From assembly GCA_032622095.1 (NCBI GenBank), contig CP136064.1, forward strand, positions 260,505,863-260,569,862: a DNA stretch of 64,000 nucleotides, read 5' to 3'. This DNA comes from Siphonodentalium dalli (lineage: Eukaryota; Mollusca; Scaphopoda; Gadilida; Siphonodentaliidae). The stretch's first letter is position 1. Each line of letters opens with the position of its first letter. The notes under the pieces are model-generated. The model saw only the letters and a list, made by a program, of their open reading frames with translations, did not search any database and was not told the DNA's origin. Below, one piece after another: positions 54,601-57,474 of the stretch. The translations under genes were made by a program, and so were the position numbers.

Positions 54601-54752
54601 TTTATGAAACATATCATTGAATGAGAAATACAGTCCTTTCAGTGAATAGTATTAACTCCCACATTGAATATAGTCCTCAACAATCCAAAGAAAATTAAGA
54701 ATAACTTCTTATTCATGGAGTATGCAATGAAAATATAACGCGTACCTGCCAT
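3527..54752 (-). CDS. GYG1: Glycogenin (self-glucosylating starter of glycogen synthesis), six exons, 3' end not in window
   Basis: Glycogenin attaches glucose from UDP-glucose to its own tyrosine and extends a short primer that glycogen synthase then lengthens in the cytosol. Coding blocks are 54746-54752, 14201-14342, 12353-12527, 9150-9312, 5775-5901 and 3527-3695. Every intron is GT-AG, and exon-end phases run 1, 2, 0, 1, 2, 0 without a break, giving 261 residues. Visible family marks are [14 protein letters not shown] (residues 8-21), [10 protein letters not shown] (79-88), HCWRLTQY (90-97), the Mn-binding DAD (104-106), [10 protein letters not shown] (132-141), GGDQG (163-167), YSYLPAF (197-203) and HFIGEVKPW (214-222). 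Tyr197 aligns with the human acceptor tyrosine, and the two-residue offset also holds for the DAD motif. This covers the GT8 domain. The linker and C-terminal glycogen-synthase-binding end are absent and presumably lie left of base 1. Identity is nearly certain; exon 1 is inferred. Confidence 0.93.
3710..4147. mobile_element. P5 foldback element copy
   Basis: It starts AAGCCTGAATTTAGTGTGCCTGTCAT and ends AAATGACAGGCATCTTATTCTCAGGCC. Both end hairpins and the central GAAGTTTCTATAGAAATTTTATAATAAAGAAACTTTC block are present. It lies in glycogenin intron 5, 15 bases from exon 6's acceptor. Confidence 0.75.
4199..4778. mobile_element. P3 element with a P4 element inside
   Basis: P3 ends TTAACCCTTTCATTATGGGAGCT and CCCACCATGAAAGTGTTAA bound the copy. 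Intact P3 is only ~218 bp; the extra length comes from a P4 unit at 4378-4640. Palindromes lie at 4249-4315 (P3), 4523-4590 (P4) and a variant at 4661-4731. Its right TTAA is shared with the next element (P6). Confidence 0.65.
4378..4640. mobile_element. P4 element
   Basis: AAAAACATCCATTACCCTGCAGGGAGCCCCACACATATATAGA through GATTTGATATGGCGGGTCA recurs at 48581-48785. Here the ~70-bp palindrome CCAATGCATTCTCTTATATATGC... is intact; in the other copy it is mostly deleted. Confidence 0.65.
4775..4910. mobile_element. P6 element, left part
   Basis: TTAACCCTTTCTATACTAAAGCATCATTGATGAG leads into a hairpin, GATAATAAGTTCAACAA...TTGTTGAACTTATTATC. The right end known from 26323-26551 is not recognisable. 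Confidence 0.55.
5491..5708. mobile_element. P3 element, complete
   Basis: TAACCCTTTCATGACTGGAGC and CTCCCATCATGAAAGGGTTA are the inverted ends. One ~70-bp palindrome (5538-5607) and a second, partly deleted hairpin lie inside. Best single copy of the family in the window. Confidence 0.7.
5775..5901 (-). CDS. GYG1: Glycogenin exon 5 (acceptor tyrosine)
   Basis: The acceptor TTTTTAG and donor GTATGT bound 127 bases encoding residues 163-205. It holds GGDQG, a conserved catalytic segment, then LPFIYN and FYSYLPAF. Tyr197 of the latter aligns with the tyrosine that carries the glucose chain in human glycogenin-1. A P3 element ends 66 bases downstream at 5708, in intron 5. Confidence 0.94.
5982..6366 (-). 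mobile_element. tRNA-derived SINE
   Basis: On the minus strand from 6366 the sequence reads like a tRNA head: a box A-like TAGCCCAGTGGTTAGAGTGTCGGA at 6356-6333 and a box B-like GTTCGCAACCGCC about 50 bases on. The body then runs to a 3' tail GGCGCTATACAAATCCCATTATTACATTAC at 5982-6010. This is the usual plan of an RNA polymerase III SINE. Flanking duplications were not found. It lies in glycogenin intron 4. Confidence 0.7.
6713..7235. mobile_element. Element of ~165-bp direct repeats ending in a GACGGACG tract
   Basis: GGTATCCCCCGCC at the left and GTGGGGGTATAA at the right form an imperfect terminal inverted repeat. The interior has three copies of a unit with ATTATTGAAATCGGTTCATA, AAAGTTATAAAGTCGGACAG and TCTAAGTCGAAAA. 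The last copy leads into (GGAC)n at 7138-7170. Confidence 0.65.
7315..7545. mobile_element. Single-unit relative of the GACGGACG repeat elements
   Basis: It contains CAAAAAATCTTTGAAATCCGTTGAC, then GGGATGGACAGACAGGAAGGAC, then TATATCCCACGCC and GGGTGGGGGATAAC. The arrangement matches the 6713-7235 element but with different sequence outside the core. Confidence 0.4.
8149..8547. mobile_element. P2 element copy
   Basis: TTAACCCTTTACCCAACA and its inverse TGTTGGGTAAAGGGTTAA end the copy, with TTAA at both junctions. Two ~70-bp palindromes (8177-8248, 8323-8394) flank an AT-rich spacer. The right third carries CACAATGTGGTCAAGGAGCCGG. It lies in glycogenin intron 4. Confidence 0.8.
8554..8769. 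mobile_element. P1 palindrome copy
   Basis: ACAATAATGCCC to GGGCATTACTGTA. Arms of about 105 bp pair around GAAAGCTCTCAGTGAGAGCTTT. Starts seven bases after a P2 copy. Confidence 0.8.
9150..9312 (-). CDS. GYG1: Glycogenin exon 4
   Basis: The acceptor TTTATTAG and donor GTATTT bound 163 bases encoding residues 109-163. It contains the family signatures [23 protein letters not shown] and QGSFDG. The end phase (1) matches exon 5, which opens with the rest of the GGDQG motif. Confidence 0.95.
9603..9785. mobile_element. Partial AAAGGTACTCAATCC element
   Basis: TTAAAGGTACTCAATCCGAT, TTTGGCTTCGGGGGTAAAAAATA and AACTCTAAAATCAAGTGGCTT match parts of the complete copy at 61882-62191. The right end is missing. 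Confidence 0.55.
10500..11168. mobile_element. Element of ~125-150-bp direct repeats ending in a GACGGACG tract
   Basis: Four or five diverged units share CCAAAAACTATACA, GTGAGAAGTGTGTCAT, CATATCAAATATGAA and GGACAAAAAATAC. The last unit runs into (GGAC/AGAC)n at 11080-11110, then a short hairpin GTGTACCATACATGGTATGGGTACAC at the end. Confidence 0.6.
11384..11528. mobile_element. MITE with a perfect 19-bp terminal repeat
   Basis: AGTTTCTATTACTGAAGCT (11384-11402) is exactly inverted at 11510-11528. The 107-bp middle is not palindromic. Single copy here. Confidence 0.7.
11579..11793. mobile_element. P1 palindrome copy between direct repeats
   Basis: Near-perfect 105-bp arms around GAAAGCTCTCACTGAGAGCTTTC. 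The flanks 11531-11580 and 11797-11846 are a ~49-bp direct repeat (ATTGCTGGCTCCATATTCAATG), far too long for a target duplication. Confidence 0.8.
11924..12333. mobile_element. P2 element copy, reverse orientation
   Basis: Same termini and TTAA junctions as 8149-8547 but inverted. Carries three tandem AAAACGGCC units at the left end and palindromes at 12087-12154 and 12236-12303. It ends 20 bases from the donor of glycogenin exon 3. Confidence 0.8.
12353..12527 (-). CDS. GYG1: Glycogenin exon 3 (contains DAD motif)
   Basis: The acceptor TTTCCAG and donor GTAAGT bound 175 bases that encode residues 50-108. [18 protein letters not shown] and VFLDADTL are all present. The DAD (104-106) binds the metal and UDP-glucose in GT8 enzymes. 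A P2 element sits only 20 bases downstream, in intron 3 (ending 12333). Confidence 0.95.
12534..14200. other. Glycogenin intron 2, nothing recognised
   Basis: Unique AT-rich sequence with a short 18-bp duplication (TCTACAGTATGATTTCCA, 13511-13549) and a C-rich spot at 13160-13185. Confidence 0.5.
14201..14342 (-). CDS. GYG1: Glycogenin exon 2
   Basis: The acceptor TTTTGCAG precedes GACAAAGG and the donor GTGAGT follows GAAATGAG. It encodes residues 3-50, including the first beta strand and nucleotide-binding segment [14 protein letters not shown] and an SLRQ helix. It enters in phase 1 and leaves in phase 2. The match to the glycogenin N-terminus is unmistakable. Confidence 0.92.
14468..14830. 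mobile_element. P5 element, eroded mosaic
   Basis: Starts GCCTGCAAATAATGTGTCTGTCATTTGCAGAATG. The right hairpin is lost, and a P3 right-end fragment (GCAGCTCCCGTCATGAAAGGGTTAA, 14636-14661) interrupts it. Confidence 0.55.
14837..14938. mobile_element. P1 palindrome, right arm only
   Basis: CCGATGAATGGCAACAAGCCATATTTCC to GGGCATTACTGTA. The left arm and loop are gone. Confidence 0.7.
15153..15266. repeat. 54-bp tandem duplication inside the MULE
   Basis: The segment from TATATATAACAAATATAATC to CACTCTGTTG occurs twice in direct succession with essentially no differences. The second copy runs into the last codons of the transposase fragment, so the duplication post-dates the element and is recent. 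Confidence 0.8.
15257..15754 (-). pseudogene. MULE transposase C-terminal fragment
   Basis: An open frame of 165 residues ends at a stop just inside the element. Residues 73-86, [14 protein letters not shown], match the conserved region of MULE-type transposases found after the catalytic core. The first codon is GTG and an in-frame TAA lies four codons upstream, so this is not a free-standing gene but the 3' exon of a truncated one. A neighbouring splice junction in phase could not be assembled, so I call it non-functional. Confidence 0.65.
15885..15984 (-). CDS. MULE 5' exon with half PHD-type zinc finger
   Basis: ATG at 15984 opens 33 codons ending at a clean donor (AACACAG/GTATGT). The peptide contains C4-x2-C7, C20-x2-C23 and H28-x2-C31, the first half of a C4HC3 PHD-like finger, which accompanies some animal Mutator-like transposases. 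The expected continuation of the finger is not found before the transposase fragment, which is consistent with an internal deletion. Confidence 0.6.
16320..17298. other. Intron 1 stretch, nothing recognised
   Basis: Unique AT-rich DNA between the MULE and a P5 copy; a small GTACTTCTAGGGGAAGTA duplication at 17246-17280. Confidence 0.5.
17299..18620. mobile_element. P5 element interrupted by the 17607-18542 transposon
   Basis: AGTCTGAGTTTAGTGTCTGTTATTTGCAG at the left and AAATTACAGGCGCACTAAACTCAGACTT at the right are the P5 ends. The right hairpin is split by the nested element in its loop. Confidence 0.7.
17607..18542. mobile_element. CAGWGGCGTAG-ended transposon inside a P5 element
   Basis: Ends are CAGTGGCGTAG and, inverted, CAGAGGCGTAG, clearly related to the termini at 51340/52355. 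TATGC is repeated at both junctions (17602-17606, 18543-18547), only 5 bp rather than 8, so the duplication may be eroded. The two sides rejoin into a normal P5 hairpin. A CCCCCTTCC-rich hairpin lies near 18430-18470. No coding capacity is recognised. Confidence 0.65.
19365..19580. mobile_element. P1 palindrome copy
   Basis: ACAGTAATGCCC to GGGCATTACTGTA with near-complete arms. Loop GAAAGCTTTCATCGAGAGCTTTC. A few single-base differences between arms. Confidence 0.8.
20490..20945. mobile_element. P5 element copy
   Basis: GCCTGCAAATAGTGTGTCTGTCATTTGCAGAATGAGG and AATGACAGACACACTATTTGCAG form the ends. A 25-bp internal duplication (TAGTCTCAAATTAACATTGATTT twice) lies at 20630-20680. Confidence 0.75.
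21376..22731. mobile_element. P3 element split by the hAT insertion
   Basis: The left part is TTAACCTTTTCATGACGGGAGCT up to 21453. The right part from 22657 ends GGAAGCTCCAGTCATGAAATGGTTA. The two pieces rejoin across the 8-bp hAT target duplication, which lies in the centre of the ~70-bp palindrome. This gives a relative age: P3 first, hAT later. Confidence 0.7.
21454..22656. mobile_element. hAT-type non-autonomous transposon nested in a P3 element
   Basis: The ends TAGGGCTGGGCGATAT and (inverted) TAGTGCTGGGCGGTAT are typical hAT-like termini. The 8-bp target duplication CCCATAGC (21446-21453 and 22657-22664) is exact, as expected for hAT. Subterminal sequence is rich in ATATCGCGATA-like inverted motifs. 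No transposase frame is recognisable in the 1203 bp. The insertion splits a P3 copy whose two halves flank it. Confidence 0.8.
22766..22980. mobile_element. P1 palindrome copy
   Basis: ACAGTAATGCCC to GCATTACTGTA. Loop GAAAGCTCTCCCCGAGAGCTTTC. Lies just right of the split P3 element. Confidence 0.8.
23053..23318. mobile_element. P5 element, left hairpin deleted
   Basis: GAAATAGTGTGTCAGACATTTGTGC runs directly into middle sequence (TGTTCACCCATTGGTCACCTC). The right hairpin and AATGTCCGACACACTATTCAAGG end are intact. Confidence 0.65.
23525..23775. mobile_element. Truncated relative of the 31014-31593 element
   Basis: The stretch GAGATTGACTTTTGTCAGATATTTTGCCAAATG and the following GGCCAAATTCTTTTAGAAATTGCCAAA match the left part of the 31014 element. 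The right end is missing. Confidence 0.5.
23813..24676. mobile_element. P1 palindrome split by a TTAA-site transposon and partly deleted
   Basis: Left remnant 23813-23843 ends CTCCTTAA. The right arm resumes at 24560 (TTAACCACA) but jumps at 24568 directly to CGAGAGCTTTCC, so most of the left arm and the loop are lost. Confidence 0.75.
23844..24559. mobile_element. TTAA-target transposon nested in a P1 palindrome
   Basis: Ends read GAGCGCCGCACATGAAGCGATAT and, inverted, AGCACGCCGCACACGATGCGATAT. TTAA occurs at both junctions (23840-23843 and 24560-24563), matching the TTAA present at that point in intact P1 copies, so it is a target duplication as in piggyBac-type elements. The 716 bp contain many TACGAT/ATCGTACGA motifs and no recognisable coding sequence. 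The class is inferred from the target site only. Confidence 0.7.
24677..26322. other. Intronic stretch with no recognised gene
   Basis: A P6 right-half remnant lies at about 24775-24955 (TTGTTTGTTGAACTTATTATTAAC). Plus-strand open frames at 24951-25247 (98 codons) and 25705-26136 (143 codons) have no recognisable motif, no splice context and AT-driven composition, so I do not call them genes. Confidence 0.5.
26323..26551. mobile_element. P6 element, complete
   Basis: TTAACCCTTTCTATACTA at the left, ATTTTAATAGTATAGAAAC at the right. Central GATAATAAGTTCAAAAT lacks the matching second arm found in other copies. A P5 copy abuts directly. Confidence 0.6.
26551..27024. mobile_element. P5 element copy
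   Basis: AGGCCTGAGAATAAGGTGCCTGTTGTTTGCAGAATG to AATGACAGACACACTGTAATCAGGCT. Both hairpins are present, and there is an extra palindromic block CGAGGTTCCCAATGGGTGTACATCACCCATTGGGAACCTCG in the middle (26792-26832). Confidence 0.75.
27326..27470. repeat. 36-bp tandem repeat, four copies
   Basis: GACCTCTCTACCAATCAAACATGTATATGCATGTGT is repeated four times with one or two changes. Because 36 is a multiple of three, every frame shows 12-residue repeats; no independent sign of coding. Confidence 0.9.
27643..28018. mobile_element. P2 element copy
   Basis: TTAACCC...GGGTTAA with TTAA at both ends; palindromes at 27673-27740 and 27797-27866. Orientation as the 8149 copy and opposite to the next one. 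Confidence 0.8.
28286..28684. mobile_element. P2 element copy, reverse orientation
   Basis: TTAA at both junctions; palindromes at 28435-28504 and 28587-28655. Faces the 27643 copy across 267 bp, so the pair could form a much larger stem. Confidence 0.8.
28794..29009. mobile_element. P1 palindrome copy
   Basis: ACAGTATTGCCC to GGCAATACTATA. Interestingly both ends carry the same compensating change (ATTGCC/GGCAAT), so arm symmetry is kept. Confidence 0.8.
29246..29664. mobile_element. P5 element copy
   Basis: TAGCCTGCAAATAGTGTGTCTGTC to AATGACAAGACACACTACTTGCAGG. Both end hairpins present. Confidence 0.75.
29798..29938. repeat. ~48-bp tandem repeat, three copies
   Basis: AAACATTTACAAGGTGAAGGT...TCAGTCTACCATGCTT occurs three times with small length changes. 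Confidence 0.75.
30146..30169. repeat. Poly-C tract
   Basis: A run of over 20 C. Similar tracts occur at 33186-33208, 38519-38538 and 49966-49981, with poly-G at 51457-51475 and 59367-59383. Confidence 0.9.
30785..30945 (-). mobile_element. Reverse-orientation relative of the 48810 element
   Basis: The sequence GGTGGATTTAATTTTTAACATTTTGCAGCACTGGGTATA to GAATCCAGTTAAATCAAG is the reverse complement of the 48810-48987 element with modest divergence. Confidence 0.5.
31014..31593. mobile_element. hAT-like MITE with TTTGCCAAAT motifs
   Basis: Ends CAGCGTCCGCGCTG and (inverted) CAGGGTTCGCGCTG are flanked by an exact 8-bp duplication CTTGTGAG (31006-31013, 31594-31601). The interior repeats TTTGCCAAAT/TTTGGCCAAA near both ends. 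A related, truncated copy lies at 23530-23770. Confidence 0.75.
31790..32370. repeat. ~116-bp tandem repeat, five copies
   Basis: Units contain TTTAAGCTTATCAGCACAAGAT, GACATTAGCTGCGAGTCCTATAGCACCAGAATAAATATAC and GTGCACACCCCTATCTACATACATGTA. TTAAGCTTATC falls at about 31883, 32001, 32117, 32233 and 32344. Open frames on both strands are by-products. Confidence 0.85.
32570..33022. mobile_element. P5 element copy
   Basis: AAGTCTGAGTTTAGTGTGCCTGTCATTTGC and its inverse AAATGACAGGCACACTAAACTCAGACTT are nearly perfect ends. Best-preserved copy of this subfamily. Confidence 0.8.
33285..33700. repeat. Two to three direct repeats related to the GACGGACG elements
   Basis: Units of about 175 bp share AATGTAGGAATWAAAGCTCGGACAA, TTCTAAGTCGAAAAA, GGGGAATAACTCCAC, AAAGTCGGACAGAC and GCAGGTTTACAGGTTCCCATGGT. 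TCTAAGTCGAAAA is also in the 6713-7235 element. Confidence 0.6.
33862..34007. mobile_element. P1 palindrome with left arm mostly deleted
   Basis: ACAGTAATG joins directly to CTTGTTGCCA, losing about 70 bases of the left arm. The loop and right arm are intact. Confidence 0.75.
34014..34672. mobile_element. P5 element, disrupted
   Basis: A left hairpin half at 34014-34084 is separated by about 200 bp of other sequence from a second P5 body (34290-34670) ending AATGACAGACACACTATTTGCAGG. Confidence 0.6.
35048..36435. mobile_element. Element of ~163-bp direct repeats with TAGCTCAACTTA ends
   Basis: TAGCTCAACTTA (35048-35059) and its inverse (36424-36435) bound the element. About seven direct repeats of 155-164 bp share AAAATCCAAGATGGCTGC, GGCGGCCATGTTTTT, AATGACTCGTTCCCATCTAC and GTACGACCTGTAGCCCG. 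The last unit runs into a short GACGGACACACG / GGACGACGGACG tract. A lone left end is at about 29976. Confidence 0.75.
36436..39640. other. Intron 1 stretch with no recognised gene
   Basis: AT-rich sequence with simple repeats (TA at 36909-36923, GTTT at 37587-37606, poly-A at 39232-39249, poly-C at 38519). A degenerate GATATCGCGATACATTG...GTTGCAGCCCTA at 37275-37321 resembles a hAT-type end without a partner. A repeated AGGTAGTGATGCTATGTCTC block near 38670 resembles 34750-34780. Confidence 0.5.
39643..40083. mobile_element. P5 element copy
   Basis: GGCTTGAAATAGTGTGTCTGTCATTTGCAG to AATGACAGACACACTATTTCAAGG. Both end hairpins present with moderate divergence. Sits 46 bases left of the 4.5-kb element. 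Confidence 0.75.
40130..44637. mobile_element. 4.5-kb element, CGTAAAAYGGGGTGACTTTGCCACC ends, unknown class
   Basis: The 25-bp terminal inverted repeats CGTAAAAYGGGGTGACTTTGCCACC are flanked by GTAC on both sides (40126-40129 and 44638-44641), a likely 4-bp target duplication. The same GGGGTGACTTTGCC motif recurs inside in both orientations, as back-to-back pairs at about 40300-40342 and 41625-41655. A longer inner inverted repeat pairs 41740-41885 with 44185-44330. No frame over about 105 codons and no transposase motif is visible, so it is either non-autonomous or decayed. Confidence 0.65.
45321..45407. mobile_element. P3 element, right part only
   Basis: GCTCCCTATGGGAGACTCGCATTTACAAGAGAATGCATTGG through GGAAGCTCCAGTCATGAAAGGGTTAA. 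Confidence 0.65.
45711..46400. repeat. ~180-bp direct duplication, ~510 bp apart
   Basis: 45711-45890 and 46221-46400 share TTGTGGTACATTCCAGCA, ACGAGAAT, GGTAATCAG, ATGTAGTTTTTGTTTCTGAAAGC and GTTGATTGCCATCTCAT. A P1 remnant (right end GAGCATTACTGTA, 46044-46057) lies between. Confidence 0.75.
46562..46995. mobile_element. P5 element copy
   Basis: AAGACTGGATATAGTGTGTCTGACATTTGCAG to AAATTTCAAACACACAATATTCAGACTTT. The surrounding AATGATAGCAGATAACSAGTCAAGATCATCCC occurs on both sides (46511-46545, 46985-47022), a ~35-bp flanking direct repeat. Confidence 0.7.
47464..47617. mobile_element. P7 palindromic MITE, ~150 bp
   Basis: AACCCTTTCAGTGCCAAGTCCAATTTTTGTATC and its exact inverse form a 45-bp stem over an AT-rich loop. 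Left junction TTAA; right junction TGTT. Confidence 0.8.
48581..48785. mobile_element. P4 element, palindrome deleted
   Basis: Nearly identical to 4378-4640 at both sides, but only GCCAATGCATTGGCACAGGG remains of the palindrome: the hairpin has collapsed to its base, a typical replication-slippage deletion. Confidence 0.65.
48810..48987 (+). mobile_element. Small CAGGG-ended element
   Basis: It begins CAGGGCTCGATTTAACTGG and ends CCACCCCTG, the inverted form of CAGGGGTGG, with TATTG at both edges. A homologous segment in the opposite orientation lies at about 30785-30945. CAGGGCTCGA ends are seen in hAT-like elements; the class is a guess. Confidence 0.45.
49615..50569. mobile_element. Inverted-repeat transposon, CAGGGWTTCCGCTA ends
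   Basis: Left end CAGGGATTCCGCTA, right end inverted CAGGGTTTCCGCTA. The 7-bp AATACAG is repeated on both sides (49608-49614, 50570-50576), probably a target duplication. The interior has TTCCCCTAGCC repeats near the ends and a C-homopolymer at 49966-49981. A fragment of a related left end is at about 59795-59870. No transposase was found. Confidence 0.6.
51340..52355. mobile_element. hAT-like element (CAGGGGCGTAG ends) carrying a minisatellite
   Basis: Termini CAGGGGCGTAG and CTACGCCCCTG are inverted, and TTCATTTG (51332-51339, 52356-52363) is an exact 8-bp target duplication. The interior has a G-homopolymer at about 51457-51475 and a 15-bp tandem array at 51822-52247. The array is open in several frames on both strands as five-residue repeats, but that follows from the 15-bp period and is not evidence of a gene. 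No transposase is seen. Confidence 0.75.
51822..52247. repeat. 15-bp minisatellite (GTGTGGGTATGTATA)n
   Basis: About 28 diverged copies of GTGTGGGTATGTATA lie head to tail. Most variation is at the AGTGT positions (TCGTG, TAATG, TCATG). The array is wholly inside the hAT-like element, so it probably expanded after or within that transposon. Confidence 0.9.
52915..53130. mobile_element. P1 palindrome copy
   Basis: ACAGTGATGCCC to GGGCATCACTGTA, arms almost perfectly matched. Variant loop GAAAGCTCTCGGCGAGAGCTTTC and matched changes (CATAATTATGG both sides). Confidence 0.85.
53216..53598. mobile_element. GC-rich MITE with internal 22-bp repeats
   Basis: A 29-bp terminal repeat GGTACCCTGCTGGACAAAACAAG... 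is matched in inverse at 53570-53598 with two differences. The interior is strikingly GC-rich for this window and consists largely of about nine variants of GCGGTGTACTTGCCGTTCGGCC (22 bp), some contiguous. The frames open on both strands result from the repeats. Confidence 0.7.
53600..54740. other. First kilobase of glycogenin intron 1, nothing recognised
   Basis: ACTTCGGAT-free, AT-rich sequence with a short AATAATAGTGATGG repeat at 54046-54145. No gene or transposon end is evident. Confidence 0.5.
54746..54752 (-). CDS. GYG1: Glycogenin exon 1 coding part (ATG GCA G)
   Basis: Seven coding bases, ATGGCAG, are followed by the donor GTACGC. The ATG has A at -3 and G at +4, a strong initiation context. 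The single carried G combines with GA at the start of the 14342 exon to make glycine, so the protein begins M-A-G-Q-R-Q-A-F, at the right distance from the conserved FVTL strand. The upstream minus-strand sequence to about 54840 is less AT-rich than its surroundings, free of the window's repeats, and would be 5' leader. No better start exon was seen near 14.4-17 kb, but a seven-base exon cannot be proved from sequence alone. Confidence 0.5.
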
Positions 54753-54839
54753 TCTGCTGCACCTCCGGCGATTCTGTTGGAAATAACCTTGCTTGTGTGG
54801 AGGTTCTTCACCACAGTCCAATGAAAATGTTTTATTTAG

Positions 54840-54847
54840 TCACGTGA
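54840..54847. promoter_or_regulatory. TCACGTGA E-box upstream of glycogenin exon 1
   Basis: A palindromic TCACGTGA lies about 88 bases upstream of the proposed glycogenin ATG on the minus strand. It is followed by AAATAAAA and an ATTGG (inverted CCAAT) nearer the start. CACGTG boxes bind bHLH-zip factors such as USF and TFEB/MITF, which is consistent with a metabolic gene. The regulatory role is inference from position only. Confidence 0.3.
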
Positions 54848-55689
54848 TCGAACATGTCAGCGCCCATGCTTTTTGTTTTCTTGGAAATTGCCTTATGAGG
54901 AAACAAGATTCTCAGACGAAATGTCATCGCTATAATAACTAGACTAATGGGAAACAATAAAACTTAAATAATTCCTACTAACCATCATCGTTTATAGCAT
55001 ATATATAGCTGTTTTCAATTCAAATTCTCAACTCCAAAAAACAGTACCACGAAAATAGGTAAATTAAGTTTTGTCACTACTGTCACTAGGTCAGTAGCCT
55101 GCAGTAGCTACTGACAATCAGTCTCATTGACATAGAGAAGAATATTCAGTGTATGCTGGGGTGTTACTTTTAGTATTGTTGAACTGTCATTATCACAGAG
55201 TCTCCATTATCTAGAACTACACACTTTAGTTTACTAGTATGTGCAAGCCGTAGTCTGAAGTAGTTTTGCAAAGTGGGTCCTATAGGTCAACATGACCGCT
55301 TTCGCAGATTGCTGCTTCCAGAATGATACGCACTACATTCATGACTGAACTAAGTGGGTCCGTGACTACCGCCCCTGATCGAGCCAACCTGCCCATTTCG
55401 GTGTGGGACAACCCGCCCCGGCCAAACCTGTAACCCGCCCACCTAAAATTATAATGGTAATTAGGAGGTGTGAAGAGATTATGATATGTGCAGTTAGAGT
55501 GATTTTGCTATGATGTGGTGGTTTGTTTAAAGAAACTAGAATGTAATTTATTGATTTTATTTGTTGTAATAATAATATTAATAATAAATAAATAATATAC
55601 ACATGTAATATAAGTTATAACTTAAACACAACAATGTAGGCCTATCAATGATAATAATGTTCAAATTATAATACGTGTATTCGAGTTTA

Positions 55690-56955
55690 ACTCTTTAACC
55701 CTCAATGACGTGATTTGACGTGTCTAACGGGTACCTGTGACGTTACCCGGGACAGCCCTCACCTGTAACGTCAAGGTAGACAACAGGGCGTAATTAGCAG
55801 TGAATTTATTGCGCTCGCTTATTGATAATTTTATTAGAGATGTTGTTACCGCGAATTTCTTGAACACCACCGAAAGTTACATATCAATGCAAATTGTATC
55901 CGTTATTCTACAACCTATTACCAGCTAAATTTTCATTGTGAGAATCACGCCTATACAACAGAACTGGTCGGTCTAAATCATACAGGAATGGATAAAATTT
56001 CATTTTTATTTATGCCAAACTTCCTCGGAAAAGTTGAGAAAGTCACCAGAAAAAGTTGAACAGACGGTTCGTTTAGGGGGAAATCCTTGTGATGAAGGGA
56101 ATACACATCCCATCTCCGATTATAATTTAAACTTTTGCGGAGAAAACTGAAAAAATCTGGCTTGAATATCGAGTAAATCATAACATTTTATGACGTGATT
56201 GTTGGTTGCGTCATTTTCAGTTTGTTGCTTTCGCAAAACACGTTGTTTATTTATCTGGTGCGATGGTATTACTCGTCTCTTAAATATGAATAATCCCTAC
56301 ATTCCCAATATCAATAAAAAATAAAAATAAATTCAACTTCCTTATTTGGGTGAGGCTTGATTCTGCCATCACTGGATTGGTCCGGCTCTTCCATCAATTA
56401 TACAGGCTCTTCCAATAACCTCCCGATTGATCCACTCTTCCGGTTTGCAACACAACACACACACGTGGTTTTCACTTGACCGAAGTTGAATTAAAAATCT
56501 CATAGTTGGTTCAAACGATATAATTATTCAGAAAATGGCAACAAGAAATAGATCTTTGGTTTGTTCAGGCAGATTTGGAAACATTAGAAGACAATTTCAG
56601 TACTGATACCAGTACGTTGTAATACCTGGGTACCGATATGTCATTGAAAATGGAATAATTATTTGCACCCCCAGCTGGGATTGAAATGGATTATTCCATA
56701 TTAAACTGCACTTAGCGATATAAACTTCCCGCTACTTGACCAGAAATCGACAAGGTGTTGATCTGAACAGTAATATGTCACAGTATTCATATTCAATAAT
56801 TTAAGGCATAAAAAACTGAATATACACCGTTTATATAAACGAAAAACTTGCCATGCAAACCAACATGTCAAATCACGTCATTGAGGAATAGGTAGCCACG
56901 TCAAATCACGTCATTGAGGGTTACGCTAGAAAACTATTTGAGTGTTAAAGAGTTA
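55690..56955. mobile_element. Element with CCTCAATGACGTGATTTGACGTG ends
   Basis: AACTCTTTAACCCTCAATGACGTGATTTGACG at the left is mirrored at 56875-56955, where the TCAAATCACGTCATTGAGG block occurs twice in tandem before GTGTTAAAGAGTTATA. The 1.2-kb middle has no recognisable gene. Confidence 0.65.
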
Positions 56956-56999
56956 TAATGAACGAAGTTTAATGAATGAAGTATAATAGGAACGAAGTT

Positions 57000-57474
57000 T
57001 AATGTCCATGGGGCTGCTGCGGTAGATCGTTGTCTCTTCTTTGAATACACGTAGGAACATTTCTTCAGAAAGTTGGCAGTAGTCAATCGTGGCGGTGTGG
57101 ACATGTAGTCTTCCCAGAACTTGTGTATCCTCCTGGCCTTTATGGTGTACCTAGAACTGGACTCGGGTGTCCAGATCTGCCGATGTAACTCTAGTAGATA
57201 CGGTCTGAGCCTCTTTTTGCAGAAGGGGAACAAAGGAATAGAAGTCTATAAACCGGTACCCATCATATTCATCCACTTGCAAATGAAAATTAAGATCGAT
57301 GGACCCTCGATTGGCATGGTAGCTACATGTCGATTCCAGTGTCACAATATCGGTGTTGCCAGGGTCAACAGATATCGCAATCAACAGCATGCTGTTTGGG
57401 ACACATCTCCGATTCGCAGTGAATGCAAGGAAACATACATGTACAAGTACTTGCAGAATGAAGATAACCCACAC
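57000..57474 (-). pseudogene. Decayed coding region, unknown family
   Basis: Two overlapping minus-strand frames (57474 to about 57225, then about 57233 to 57000) read as sensible protein with one frameshift between. The downstream part is rich in basic and aromatic residues (RRIHKFWEDY). GC content is above the surroundings. It sits inside the 55365-57855 inverted repeats, so a lost transposase or other element protein is plausible, but I recognise no family. Confidence 0.35.
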
